The notes beneath the pieces were generated by a model that had not been told where the DNA came from, searched no databases, and was given only the letters and a program-made list of their open reading frames with translations. The position numbers were made by a program, and so were the translations under genes. A stretch of 64,000 nucleotides of DNA from CAYVQF01 sp964454015 (GTDB lineage: Bacteria > Myxococcota_A > Bradymonadia > UBA4248). The stretch covers positions 62,001 through 126,000 of the forward strand of contig CAYVQF010000005.1 of the NCBI GenBank assembly GCA_964454015.1, given 5' to 3'. Of the stretch, positions 33,701 to 42,004 are shown piece by piece (position 1 is the stretch's first letter; each line of letters starts with the position of its first letter).

Positions 33701-33780
33701 TCATCCGCAAGATGCGCTTCCCCAAACCCACGGGGGGCGAGGTACAGATTCGTTATCCCTTCATGTTTCAAGCGAACTGA
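30706..33780 (+). CDS. Pseudokinase - transmembrane - AgmX/TonB C-terminal domain protein
   Basis: 1024 residues from ATG 30706 (a TTG at 30688 is possible). Residues about 5-295 have the protein-kinase fold with MAPEQ, DVYALGAVLWE and the helical C-lobe, but the catalytic motifs are broken: HGALSPSN (141-148) replaces HRD-x-x-x-x-N and the DFG place reads DGFDG (160-164), so phosphotransfer is unlikely. Then comes a disordered acidic region (300-600), a small domain seen before the membrane helix in Glt/AgmX proteins (about 590-685), a transmembrane segment (about 690-720), a Lys/Pro/Glu-rich periplasmic linker (PPKPKEPPKRPVEKKPRR), and at about 934-1024 the AgmX/PglI C-terminal domain (GKIQGCYEKAL, VSSCVLAIIRKMRFP). 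It is predicted to be a coupler of the ExbB/D motor with a pseudokinase sensor. Confidence 0.85.
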   Translation: MTEYHYEMLTQITAGEVVELWLARQQVGGRSTRLVKVKRVCTEALVDGAFSAVLMELAQRARLLIHPGIVRVLDVEVAGGFVVCEVVRGETLLELVERVMAQGQEALPAAVALSLMAQAAEALHFAHQLQSSRGTPLGVVHGALSPSNLRVGFDGRVRLDGFDGVSVDLPPHASSMVLGPQRYMAPEQVLGEGIGTASDVYALGAVLWEALTGRLLFAGKHDFDLLDAICAEAVASPTQINKQVPPLASAVVLKAMAKDPRQRFADAGEMVAALEKTLQRMGATMSQAALADFLRRYYRGRIMNWKAFDEAEAKDDQREIMRLVPVLFGPDLGAEPSGEDQTVRFGVGDLPRESTFAAQTERVLPTMVPGRGPTGGPSASFDDATAAAPSVPASVPLPGVSSGAAFGSGSHSPFEEEDEALDTLRVDAGARARVLRDLQQQKTVSHDLIVDDGEMSEDMPTTEFALNAEMRLSPALSFDEDVVLAALGARETPPAASRDTAATVETLSEMVPREVELGVAAALGLERSAPPPAGQSAPPPTGSGVARPAVASGDDDDEAEDEGPRFALAQLFSQTAPSSAAKTMVLAKRPVLEVLRTSGEAVLGIHILRSRALKGIAGTAIKGGMQRDAGVLALTAGVQGEVVRAGAEAQRERLEGPMELRLRVGDEALLQWRQIAYRARVIHPPRRLGGALWAGLSMAALGTAAKVYLSAVVVALGMHAGALYGFERLSAQMQLVVKAEAPPEIFAEGTLQKEVEVKKAEVKAEPPKPKEPPKRPVEKKPRRVDPAEQQVKIPQAARAKLDEKLTQRRVERGGGGERKAASADDVVKALTSPVQGAGTTMKDIVTNIDSPNTSTSSAVFRTGGTLAALPEGEVNVGLGGGGELGPLGGDSASVKAVSKLEERAEKGKGGGKKVRGSVSGMSGAAKVEGSLSRGEIQAEINKHLGKIQGCYEKALIKSPGLAGRITFEWSIKLDGSVSGAREVNSTVSDATVSSCVLAIIRKMRFPKPTGGEVQIRYPFMFQAN

Positions 33781-33906
33781 ACTTGGTGGGTGGCCGGGTG
33801 GAGGAGCGTTGGGTGCTGCCAGCGGTGGGCTTGCGTTTTCTGGCGCGATCCTGGATTTTGCCAGAGTGGATTAGGTAGGTGAATTCGAGACGGAGGAGGT
33901 GGCGTA

Positions 33907-34500
33907 ATGCGCGAATTGACGGGACGCAGGGGCTGTTTTTTGTTTGCCGCGGTGCTGGCGTCGTTGATGGTGTTGGGTTGCGATGATGACGCGCAGAACG
34001 ATGCAGCAGAAGGATGTACGGATCCTCCGGGACCGATGATTTTGCCCCATCTATCGCCCGTTTCCTTGGGGGTGATGTACCCGCTTGGCAACAAGACGCC
34101 CGACGCGACCTTACGGGATCGCACGCCTTATGAGTGGGTACTGCTTCTGCAGGCACCCTGCGAGAACCAATTGAACATCAGCAAGGTGTGTTTGATTGGC
34201 GATGATGCCAAGGGTGGGGATGATGTGGCCCAATTCAGCATCGAGGGACCGACACCGATGTCGCCCAACGCTGCCACCCCTGGGGCGCTGCGGATCACCT
34301 ACGATCGCCAGACGCCCAACAGTGGCGACGACATGGACAATGTGGCCTTGGTGATAGAGTCCAACGCCAAGAACTTCCCGACCTTGGTCGTGCCCATCTG
34401 CGCGCGGGTGGTGGCAGATGGCAGCCCGCGCCCCGATCTACCTTGTTTGGAATCGCCCGTGAGTGTGGCGGCGGGAACGAAAGTGTCTCTTTGCCCGTGA
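33907..34500 (+). CDS. Lipoprotein, unknown family
   Basis: 197 residues. Lipobox at LASLMVLGC (Cys about residue 25), then a mature region with six or more Cys (EGCTDPP, APCENQ, KVCLIG, PICAR, LPCLES, SLCP) and immunoglobulin-like strands (GALRITYDRQTPNSGDDMDN, VALVIESNAKNFPTLVVPIC). The pattern resembles small adhesion-like beta domains with choice-of-anchor features. Strong ribosome site (GGAGGAGG) before ATG 33907. Same strand as the motor operon and 126 bases after it, convergent with a coiled-coil lipoprotein. Function unknown. Confidence 0.75.
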   Translation: MRELTGRRGCFLFAAVLASLMVLGCDDDAQNDAAEGCTDPPGPMILPHLSPVSLGVMYPLGNKTPDATLRDRTPYEWVLLLQAPCENQLNISKVCLIGDDAKGGDDVAQFSIEGPTPMSPNAATPGALRITYDRQTPNSGDDMDNVALVIESNAKNFPTLVVPICARVVADGSPRPDLPCLESPVSVAAGTKVSLCP

Positions 34501-34532
34501 CGTGATGTGCTGTTTCTGGGACCGCGGTGGTT

Positions 34533-35105
34533 TCAATCGTGGGCGATGAAGAAAGGCTTGGTACTTTGCCCAGCCTGTGCGCTCTGGGCGTAGGCGTTCC
34601 ACCATTGGGTGGTGATGGCGTCCATCTCGCGGCGTTTTTGTTCGATTTCTTTGCTCAGCGCCTGAGCGAAGGTGCGGGCTTCTTCCGTGCGGGCGATGAG
34701 CGGCTCGAGGTCGTAGATAGCCAGGTCGTTGCGAATGGCGGTCTGGGCCGTGACGAGATCGAGTTTGGCGTTGGCGAGGGCGTGCTCCGCTTCGGCGCGT
34801 TCAAGGGTGAGCGCTGCAAGGGCGAGGCGAGCGTTGACGACTCTCTCGAGCTCGGCTGCGAGCGCGGCTTGGTGCGCAAAAGGGTTGTTTCTTAGGACGC
34901 TGCGGTGCCAGACCTTGGTCTGTTCGTAGTCGCGGCGGGCGTCATCGACGCGTGCTTTTTCAATGGAGACCGCGTCCTGGGCGTCGGCGACGAACTTTCG
35001 CGCTTCGAGGGGGACGACTTTGTTTTGCAAGTCGATGGGGGCGACAGTGGTGCTGCAGGCGACACACGTCCCCAGGATGGCGAGGAGGGTAAGGATGCGG
35101 ATCAT
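34533..35105 (-). CDS. Coiled-coil lipoprotein
   Basis: 190 residues. A short signal with lipobox (ILGTCVAC, Cys at residue 17) is followed by an almost continuous helical coiled coil rich in Ala, Glu and Arg (VDDARRDYEQTKVW, LAAELERVVNARLALAALTLE, EEARTFAQALSKEIEQKRRE). Likely a periplasm-facing scaffold. It is the last gene of the four-gene envelope operon that begins at 40721, 15 bases after the large TPR lipoprotein. Confidence 0.8.
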   Translation of the reverse strand: MIRILTLLAILGTCVACSTTVAPIDLQNKVVPLEARKFVADAQDAVSIEKARVDDARRDYEQTKVWHRSVLRNNPFAHQAALAAELERVVNARLALAALTLERAEAEHALANAKLDLVTAQTAIRNDLAIYDLEPLIARTEEARTFAQALSKEIEQKRREMDAITTQWWNAYAQSAQAGQSTKPFFIAHD

Positions 35106-35120
35106 GTCAAGCCCTTCATC

Positions 35121-38100
35121 TCAGAGGAGTCGGCCGCCATCTTTGCCTTCACGAGGGAAGACCTCGGTGACACTTTGGGCGGCCTGATCGAGGCCAAGTT
35201 GTTTGAGGATGGAGATGAGATTCTGCCGTCCTGCCTCGAGGCCGCCGTCGGCAGCGGTCGCGAAGGCTTCAAAGGCGCCACTGATGTCGCCAGCGCGATA
35301 CGAGGCGATGCCGAGGAGGTTCTGGGCGGTGGCGCCGCCGCCGGCCTGGATGGCCCGGACAAAGGCCAAGCGGGCGACGTGATGGTCTTGGTGCTCGAGG
35401 AAGCGGAGGCCGAGCTGAATGAGGCCTTCTTGGTCCTCGGGATTGCGGGAGATCCGCTGCTGGAGTTCAGCAATGTCGTGGGGCAGGGAGGAGGTGGAGC
35501 GCTGGTTGAGGGCGTCGAAGGCGACCATGGCACCAGCAGAGAGGGAGCGGCGCGCCATGCATTCGCGCACCGTAGGGGTGAGCTGGCGTTGGGTCCAGGC
35601 ATAGCGAGCGCAGAGATCCAAGGCCTGCTCGGAGGTGTCGCGCAGGACCGCCGCCCGCTGTTCGAGGGCCTGGCGGATGGCTTGTTGCTCATTCGCGCCG
35701 AGTCCACCGGGGAGTCGCATGCGCTCGAAGCGGTTGGCGCAGTGTTGCGCCGCAAAGGACAAGCGACTCAGCGCCGCGGCGGAGAAGGCTGGGATGCCTT
35801 CACGGGCGGCTCCCAGGTAGGACTCCTCGATGATCTCGACGAGGAAGATCAGCTCTTGCAAGAGGGTGAGGTCCTCTGGCTCGGGGTACTCGTTGAAGGT
35901 CGCCAGCATGAGCTCAGCATTGCCGAAGTGGGCGCGGGCCATGGCCTCGACAGAGGCGGTGGGATCATCGAGGGCGCGTTGGAGGTTGGCTTCGGCTTCA
36001 TCGAAGCGTCCCAATGCGATGAGGGCCAAGCCCAGGCGCGCCTGAATCTCGGGGCCGCCCTCGTTGGCATAGGGCTGGAGCTTGGCAACGATTTGCCGTG
36101 GATCCGCCTGCTGTTCGAGAAGGGCCGCGAGGTGGTTGAGGGCGTCGACGCGGGCCGAGCCTTCCGAAGTGCGGATGGCTTCGTTGTAAACGCTCTCGGC
36201 CCCGCTGAAGTCGGCGAGCTGCTCGAGGAGCGCGCCTGTGGCGACGAGGAGGCGGACTCTTTGCGCTGGGTTGGCGTTGGCGGCGAGCTGGAGGTAGCGG
36301 ATGGCTTGATCGTACTCGAAGCGGGCCACGGCCGTCTGGGCGATGGTGGCATAGACGCCTGGTAACTGTTCACTGTTGGGGTAGGTCCGGGAGATGTCTT
36401 CGGCGAGCTTGTAGAGGCGGTCCGAATCGCCTACGGCGCGGGCGGCAACGAAAGCGTTGAGGAGGGCGCGTTCGCCGAGGTCGGTGCCGGTGTTCTGCAC
36501 GGCGAACTCCTCCAAGACGGCGAGGTCGGCGCCGTCCTCTCCGGCGGCCTTGAGAGAGATGTCGTCGAGCTTGCGCTGCTCGGCCGTGGTCAGGACGGGT
36601 TGCAGCTCGGCGCGGAGCTGGGGCGTGGCCGGGCTGTTGGCGGCGATGAAGCGGCGAACGGCGTACATCAAGCCATCGTGATCGTTGAGGGTGTTAAAGC
36701 TGTCCAGGACCAGCTTGACGGCGGCATCGGCTTCATCCGTCGCGGGGTATTCATAGGCCACGGCGGTGAGCTTATCGATGGCTTCGCCGTAGAGGCCGGC
36801 GTCGTAGTAGCTCTGGGCGATGGCGAACTTGACTCGGCGCTCTTTGTCGGGTTCGAGGGAGTATTCCAGGAGCTGCTCGGCGGAGCGTCGCAGGGCGGCG
36901 CGGGCAGTGACCCGTTCGAACTGAGAGCGATCGGCTTCGCGATCGAGAGAGGTCTGAAAGTGGACAATGGCGTCATAGAGCGCGTCGGCCTGCTCCGGAG
37001 AGGTGTCCATCATGCGGGCGGCTTCAGCGAAGCGCAATCCCGCCTCGAAGTCGTCTTGGGCGACCGTGAGGACGTCGGCGTAGTTGAGGAGCATGTCGAG
37101 GCGGCGTGGGCTGTTGGGGAAAGTGTCCATGTAGACGGCGTAGCCCTCGGCGATGCTGGCGGCCAGTGGTGGCCGTTTGGTTTCAGGGCTATCGTTGAGG
37201 TGGCTCTGGGCCGAGGTCAGGAGGTCACGCGCATGGAGTTCGAAGTCGTTGACCATGTTGTCGCGTTCTTCCCGGTTGAGATTGATGCGATTGTAGTGGT
37301 GGGTGAGGGCGCGGGCGAAGAGACGCAGGTCCGGGCCGAGTCGTTCGTAAGCTTTGGCTTTCTTGAGTGCCAGTGCCAGGGTCATGGCGTCATTGATGCG
37401 GTCTTGGTTGGTGGGCCCCAAACGGAGTAGCTCGCGGGAGACAGCGATGGCCCCTTGGCTTTGCTCCATGACGCGATAGCGATTGGCGAAGCGTTCCAGG
37501 GCGGCGACGTAGGTGGCATGGGAGTTCGCCATTTTGCGCAGGTAGGGGATGGTGGTTTCGGGTTTGCGTTCGCGCGCGTAACAATAGGCGAGGTCGACAA
37601 GGCTCTCGCGGCGCACGTCCATGCTCTGGTGGACGATCCCTTGCTGCTGGAGAACGAAGGGGTCGAGGTTCTGTTGGGACTCGACGTAGGTCTCCCACTC
37701 GTTGGAGCGGAGGATGGCTTTGTCGAAGTCGGCGAGCGCTTTGTTGCACTCGCCGAGGTTGACCCAGACCCATGCGACCTTGTAGTGGGCGAGGCCGCTC
37801 ATTTTGTTGAGTGTCCCCGAGGTGATCTGGTTGTAGAAGCCTTTGGCCTCTTGGAGCTCGTTGCGGTCGAAGTGAAAGTCCCCCAAGACGAGCAAGGCGT
37901 CGAAGCGCAGCGGGCTGTCGGGGAACTCTCTGACGAGTTGTTGCAAGGTGGCACGCATCTCATCGAAGTTGCCGAGCTCGCGGTACTCGTGGCCGATGTT
38001 GAAGAGGACGCGTGGTCCGAGGCCGGAGGCGGGGAAGCGCACCAAGACCATTTTGTAGATGGAGATAGCCTGTTCTTTGAGTACGCGCACTTGCGGTACA

Positions 38101-38432
38101 TGGAGGACGCGGCTGGCGCGTTGCTCCCGCTCGTAGGCGAGTTGGTAGTGGTAGCGGGCCTCTTCGGAGAGAAACTCGGCGAGGCGGACGTAAAGCTCCG
38201 GGAGGTAAGGCGCGCCGCGGGAGAGGGTGATGGTGGCCCGGGTTTCATCGATGGCGTTGCGGACTTTGGTGATTTTGAGCCGCAGCGTCTCGATGTGGGC
38301 GGGGTCCTTGACCTCGGGTTTGTTGGCGCCGCAGGCGGCCAGGGTCAAGGCCAGCGCCCAGAGCCCGGCGAGGAGACAGCGCTTGATGGCGCGGTTGGGC
38401 GTTGGTGATGGCGTTGGCATCGGGCGCATCAT
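35121..38432 (-). CDS. Large TPR-repeat lipoprotein
   Basis: 1103 residues from ATG 38432, which follows AAAGGG by six bases; other ATGs at 38438 and 38519 are possible. A signal with lipobox (LWALALTLAAC) is followed by many tetratricopeptide helices through nearly the whole chain (LFNIGHEYRELGNFDEMRAT, HYKVAWVWVNLGECNKALAD, GLALIALGRFDEAEANLQRA, NLLGIASYRAGDISGAFEAF). TPR lipoproteins of this size occur in the Glt complex of Myxococcus and act as scaffolds. Third gene of the envelope operon. By analogy it may connect an outer-membrane barrel with the motor; that is inference from neighbours. Confidence 0.85.
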   Translation of the reverse strand: MMRPMPTPSPTPNRAIKRCLLAGLWALALTLAACGANKPEVKDPAHIETLRLKITKVRNAIDETRATITLSRGAPYLPELYVRLAEFLSEEARYHYQLAYEREQRASRVLHVPQVRVLKEQAISIYKMVLVRFPASGLGPRVLFNIGHEYRELGNFDEMRATLQQLVREFPDSPLRFDALLVLGDFHFDRNELQEAKGFYNQITSGTLNKMSGLAHYKVAWVWVNLGECNKALADFDKAILRSNEWETYVESQQNLDPFVLQQQGIVHQSMDVRRESLVDLAYCYARERKPETTIPYLRKMANSHATYVAALERFANRYRVMEQSQGAIAVSRELLRLGPTNQDRINDAMTLALALKKAKAYERLGPDLRLFARALTHHYNRINLNREERDNMVNDFELHARDLLTSAQSHLNDSPETKRPPLAASIAEGYAVYMDTFPNSPRRLDMLLNYADVLTVAQDDFEAGLRFAEAARMMDTSPEQADALYDAIVHFQTSLDREADRSQFERVTARAALRRSAEQLLEYSLEPDKERRVKFAIAQSYYDAGLYGEAIDKLTAVAYEYPATDEADAAVKLVLDSFNTLNDHDGLMYAVRRFIAANSPATPQLRAELQPVLTTAEQRKLDDISLKAAGEDGADLAVLEEFAVQNTGTDLGERALLNAFVAARAVGDSDRLYKLAEDISRTYPNSEQLPGVYATIAQTAVARFEYDQAIRYLQLAANANPAQRVRLLVATGALLEQLADFSGAESVYNEAIRTSEGSARVDALNHLAALLEQQADPRQIVAKLQPYANEGGPEIQARLGLALIALGRFDEAEANLQRALDDPTASVEAMARAHFGNAELMLATFNEYPEPEDLTLLQELIFLVEIIEESYLGAAREGIPAFSAAALSRLSFAAQHCANRFERMRLPGGLGANEQQAIRQALEQRAAVLRDTSEQALDLCARYAWTQRQLTPTVRECMARRSLSAGAMVAFDALNQRSTSSLPHDIAELQQRISRNPEDQEGLIQLGLRFLEHQDHHVARLAFVRAIQAGGGATAQNLLGIASYRAGDISGAFEAFATAADGGLEAGRQNLISILKQLGLDQAAQSVTEVFPREGKDGGRLL

Positions 38433-38506
38433 TGTCATCCCTTTAGGGGCCACATGGAGCGTGTGCTCAGTTCCAGTCACGTCTTCGCAGCGTTGGTTTG
38501 CCATGC

Positions 38507-40009
38507 TTAGTCGATGCATCGGTCCTCCATGATCACGACGATGTCATCGAGTTCGTCGGTCCAGAACTCACCTTCGAAGCGGTAGGAGACCCACTTGGCA
38601 CCCGAGAGGGAGCTGGTGTCGACCTCTGGCGGTCCTGGCGGCCGGCCGCGCCCGCGTAAGAGCCCGACGCCGAGCTCGTGCAGGATGAGGCGGACACCTT
38701 CGTCGGCGGCGAGGAGTTCCTCTGCCAGGGCGATCATCTCGGTCATGAGGCTTTCATTTTCTCTGCGGGTGGCTTCTTCGGATCCACGTGCATAGAGACT
38801 CTCGAGGCGCTCGCTGAGCGCCTCGCCGAAGGCTTTGGTGTGGCGCTGGACGAGAGCGCGCTCGAGTTGGAGTCGCTGGCGAAAGTCGGTGACGTCTTTG
38901 CCGCCAGTGCGGAGCCCCGCGGCGGCTCGGAGGGCGTCGGAGTCTTCGAGGGGGACAGCGCGCTCGAGGTCGGCGAGGGCATCCCCGTGTCGGGCCCGAA
39001 GACGTACGGCCGCTTGGCGTGCAGGCTCGAACTGGCAGAGTCGGCGCAGTGAGAGGGCCTCGAGGAGGAAGCGCTCTGGGGCGATGAGGTTGGCATAGGC
39101 AGGGGCGTCGAGGGCGACGAGGAGGCCGAGGGCGCGGCGGGAGTTGCCGAGGTAGTAGTGGGTCCAAGCCATCTCGAGCAGGAGGAGGGGGTCATCGGGC
39201 GCGGTTTTTTTAATCTGTTCGTAAGCTTGGAGTGCGTCGTCGAAGCGTTTTTCTTCAAAGGCGATGCGGGCTAGGGCGCGGTGGCTGTCGATGGCGACGT
39301 CTTCAGGGAGTGCGCGGGCCTCGAGGATGTCCTCGAGGGCATCGCGGGCGGCTTTGAGGTTGCCGTGGTCGAGATCGCGCACGGCCAAGACGTAGCGTGC
39401 GCGGGCAAAATAGGGGCTGTTGGCGGGGATGCGGGCAAAGCGCGCCTGGCCCCAGGTGTCGAGTCCCGTGCGCATCGACTCGAGGCCTTGGAGGAAGTCG
39501 ACGAAAGCACGTTGTTGGGCGGGCAGGCCGGTGATTTCTTCGGTGGCCAGGAAGCCCGAGCGGATGGTGAGGCTGTCGTAGGGGTAGCGCAGGGAGATGC
39601 GCTCCAGTCCGCGCACAGCGTCTCCGACCAACTCGACGTCACGTCGTGCTTGGGCAATGTCGAGGTAGATCAGGGAGGCGGCGTAGGAGAGTTCGAGCTC
39701 TTCGAGGGCATTGGCGAGCAGACGGGCAGCCCTGTCGTAGCGCGGATCATCGGGGGTGGAGCCCGAGAGGAAGTGCTGAGCTGCTGCTGCTGCGGCCTCG
39801 TGGCGTTCGGCGAGAGAGGCCTCCACGGCCATGGAGAAGACCAAGTCGCGGTCATCTGGGAAGCGGTGGGAGGCGCAGGCGCTCACCAGGAGGCAGAGCG
39901 CGAGGAGCAGAGCCAGAGAGGCAAGGGGGGCGCGCCGCTGCGGCCGCGCACGGGCGGCGCCGCGCGCGACGGGTGAGGTGCAGGTTGGGACAATACGCTG
40001 GCCGAGCAT
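38507..40009 (-). CDS. TPR-repeat lipoprotein (AglT-like)
   Basis: 500 residues. Basic N region, hydrophobic core and lipobox (LLALCLLVSAC, Cys about residue 45) mark a lipoprotein. Several TPR-type helix pairs follow (AARLLANALEELELSYAASL, RYVLAVRDLDHGNLKAARDA, EEKRFDDALQAYEQIKKTAP, EMAWTHYYLGNSRRALGLLV). The C-terminal 80 residues are not TPR and end DDIVVIMEDRCID. ATG 40009 has AGGTGA five bases upstream. Second gene of the envelope operon, 79 bases after the barrel gene. It resembles TPR lipoproteins found with Agl/Glt-type motility genes, though the similarity is by layout only. Confidence 0.82.
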   Translation of the reverse strand: MLGQRIVPTCTSPVARGAARARPQRRAPLASLALLLALCLLVSACASHRFPDDRDLVFSMAVEASLAERHEAAAAAAQHFLSGSTPDDPRYDRAARLLANALEELELSYAASLIYLDIAQARRDVELVGDAVRGLERISLRYPYDSLTIRSGFLATEEITGLPAQQRAFVDFLQGLESMRTGLDTWGQARFARIPANSPYFARARYVLAVRDLDHGNLKAARDALEDILEARALPEDVAIDSHRALARIAFEEKRFDDALQAYEQIKKTAPDDPLLLLEMAWTHYYLGNSRRALGLLVALDAPAYANLIAPERFLLEALSLRRLCQFEPARQAAVRLRARHGDALADLERAVPLEDSDALRAAAGLRTGGKDVTDFRQRLQLERALVQRHTKAFGEALSERLESLYARGSEEATRRENESLMTEMIALAEELLAADEGVRLILHELGVGLLRGRGRPPGPPEVDTSSLSGAKWVSYRFEGEFWTDELDDIVVIMEDRCID

Positions 40010-40088
40010 TCGTTCACCTGTGGAGGTTAGGTGCGCCCATGGCGCCGGGAGAGGGCGTCAGCATGCGCGTTGGGCCGGGTGGAGTCAT

Positions 40089-40721
40089 TCAGAAAGAGAG
40101 GGAGAGGCCGAGGGTCAGCCAGAGGTCGTCTTTGTACGAGAAGTCTTCAAGGATGGTGTCATCAAAGAAGAGCAAGTAGCGCATGTCAAAGCGCAGAGAG
40201 AGGAGCTCCGAGAGGTAGAAGCGGGCGCCCGTACCGACATTGAGCCCGACGCGGCTGGAGCGGGTGTACCAGCCGTAGCCGCCGCCGATGTTGAAGAGGA
40301 ACTCACCATAGAGGAGGCGATTGTCGAGCCATGAGGCTTTCCAATAGAAGGGTTTGAAGACGAAGTTGGTCATCAGGGCGAAGTCGAGCACTTCGAAAGG
40401 TGTGGCCCGCACATCGAGGGCTTTGAGCTCATCCTTCAGGCTGGTGTCGGCGTGTACGGAATACAGCCCGTTGATCACTTCCCAGGCCAGGTGCTCGGTG
40501 AAGTGAAGGGTATAGGCGCCGCCAAAGGTGATGCCTTTGGTGAAGGCGTCGAGGGCGAGGACACCGACCTGAGCCGTAAACTCGTGCGTGCCGAGGTGCT
40601 TTCGGTTCTGCACCACTTTTGACGAGTAGCTTTGCTCTTCGGCGTGTGCCGGTGTGGCTGCCACAAACAAGATGCCGACCCAAAGTGCGACGGCCAACTG
40701 CAGGGTGAACGTCCTCTGCAT
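40089..40721 (-). CDS. Outer-membrane beta-barrel protein
   Basis: 210 residues. ATG 40721 is supported by GGAGAAG upstream and gives a clean signal peptide (LQLAVALWVGILFVAATPAHA, cleaved after AHA); the longer frame to 41084 is not credible. About eight alternating strands follow (GITFGGAYTLHFTEHLAWEV, LLYGEFLFNIGGGYGWYT, GLNVGTGARFYLSELLSLRF), and the chain ends in LTLGLSLSF, a C-terminal Phe as expected of barrel proteins. The size and style fit the small barrel family common in Myxococcota. First gene of the four-gene envelope operon. Confidence 0.87.
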   Translation of the reverse strand: MQRTFTLQLAVALWVGILFVAATPAHAEEQSYSSKVVQNRKHLGTHEFTAQVGVLALDAFTKGITFGGAYTLHFTEHLAWEVINGLYSVHADTSLKDELKALDVRATPFEVLDFALMTNFVFKPFYWKASWLDNRLLYGEFLFNIGGGYGWYTRSSRVGLNVGTGARFYLSELLSLRFDMRYLLFFDDTILEDFSYKDDLWLTLGLSLSF

Positions 40722-40950
40722 CGAGCTTCTCCAAACGAAGTAGCGAGGTTGGAACAGGGTATGGGCGTGGGTGTCTCCCGGGGGTAGCGCCCATTGAAAG
40801 CAGACTCGGGCGGAGTATAGAATTAGTTGTGGGTGATGACTAGCGCGTCGTCGATGGAGACTTGCTTTCGCAATCCGTTGCATGCGAGAAAGGGTGTGCT
40901 GTACGTCATTGGGCGTTGAAACGGTGCTGGTTTGGATGAAGGGTGCGAGG

Positions 40951-41451
40951 ATGTCTGGAGCGAGTGCCCCCCACGGAGCTGGCTTGGCGATGGTGGCCCT
41001 GATGGCCCTCTTGGCAACGTTGGCCGTGGGGTGCATCGATGCCGAGAAGGTGTTCACCCAGGGACGCCTCGAAGAGCTGTGCAACGGGGCGGTTCCGGTT
41101 TGTAGTCTTCATGCCTCGTGTGTGCTGCGCAACGACGCCTATCTTCGGGGCGAGTTCCCTGGAGGGGTGCGGGTGATCGTACGCAGTCACGCTGAGGAAC
41201 AGCGCTTGTGGGTGCGTATTCTCCTGGCGGAGATGATCTATCCCGGCACGGAGCTGCACATCCAAGCCTATAACCCGGACTGCTCCTCTCTGGAGGAGGA
41301 ACACCTGCGCAACATCGACCTTTTTGCCTTTGCGGGCGATGATCGCATCATCGAGGTGGAGTTGTTGTTAGTGGGCAAGGGCGATCACCTGGTGGAGGTG
41401 TTCTCCGACATGAGCGCCAAATTCCTCATGACGACTCTGGTGGAGAACTAG
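40951..41451 (+). CDS. Lipoprotein, unknown family
   Basis: 166 residues from ATG 40951; AAGGG lies eight bases upstream, and the frame could begin earlier at 40936. The signal and lipobox are clear (LMALLATLAVGC, Cys about residue 28). The mature part has three or four Cys and a mixed alpha/beta look (GGVRVIVRSHAEEQRLWVRI, YPGTELHIQAYNPDCSS, IIEVELLLVGKGDHLVEVFS). It is divergent from the outer-membrane barrel operon and could be a partner. Its 3' end overlaps the convergent deformylase gene by 26 bases. Confidence 0.75.
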   Translation: MSGASAPHGAGLAMVALMALLATLAVGCIDAEKVFTQGRLEELCNGAVPVCSLHASCVLRNDAYLRGEFPGGVRVIVRSHAEEQRLWVRILLAEMIYPGTELHIQAYNPDCSSLEEEHLRNIDLFAFAGDDRIIEVELLLVGKGDHLVEVFSDMSAKFLMTTLVEN

Positions 41452-42004
41452 GCGCTGGCGGTGCTGAGGCGTCGGTGGCGGCTGGTGCAGGCTGCGGTTT
41501 TTCCGAGAGGCGCCGATAGGCCTTGAGGGCAAAGCGTCGCTTCAGTGGTCCCAGGCGATCGATGAAGACTCTGCCTTGGAGGTGCTCGATTTCATGGAGC
41601 ATTGCGACGGCCAGGAGCCCTGAACCGTTGAGGATTCGGCGTTGTCCCGTGACGTCTGCCGCTTTGATGAGCGCCCAGTTGTAGGTCGGCACCTCTCGAT
41701 AGAGACCGGGAAGGGAGAGGCAGCCTTCTTCCCATGAGATCGGCTCACGGGTTTCCACGATCACTGGGTTGATTAGGACCCAGAGCTCTTTGGGTTCCCC
41801 CTCCTCGGGTTGACTGATGTCGACGACGCAGACCTGTTGCGAAATCCCGACTTGCGGTGCCGCCAGGCCCACCCCTGGCGCGGCGTACATGGTTTCGGCC
41901 ATGTCGGCGACCAGTTGGGCGAGGGCTTCATCGAAGACGGTGACCTCGGCGGCCTTCTGTTTGAGTACGGGGTGGGGGTAGGTGACGATAGATAATGTTG
42001 CCAT
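41426..42004 (-). CDS. def: Peptide deformylase
   Basis: 192 residues. Removes the formyl group from nascent N-terminal Met. The three metal-site motifs are present: GVGLAAPQ (44-51), EEGCLSLPG (92-100, Cys95 ligand) and HEIEH (137-141, His137 and His141 ligands, Glu138 catalytic); the last is HEIDH in most bacterial enzymes, so Asp140 has become Glu, a mild change. A 30-residue Ala/Pro/Ser-rich tail is added after the usual end. Monocistronic; no fmt gene is in the window. The tail overlaps the convergent lipoprotein gene. Confidence 0.95.
   Translation of the reverse strand: MATLSIVTYPHPVLKQKAAEVTVFDEALAQLVADMAETMYAAPGVGLAAPQVGISQQVCVVDISQPEEGEPKELWVLINPVIVETREPISWEEGCLSLPGLYREVPTYNWALIKAADVTGQRRILNGSGLLAVAMLHEIEHLQGRVFIDRLGPLKRRFALKAYRRLSEKPQPAPAATDASAPPAPSSPPESS

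Noticed and set aside
34905..36365. 486-residue plus-strand frame antisense to the TPR lipoprotein
   Set aside because: Composition of a shadow (Gly/Glu/Val), while the minus strand has a signal peptide and TPR repeats.
40722..41084. N-terminal extension of the barrel gene
   Set aside because: It would bury the signal peptide at 40721, which has its own ribosome site.
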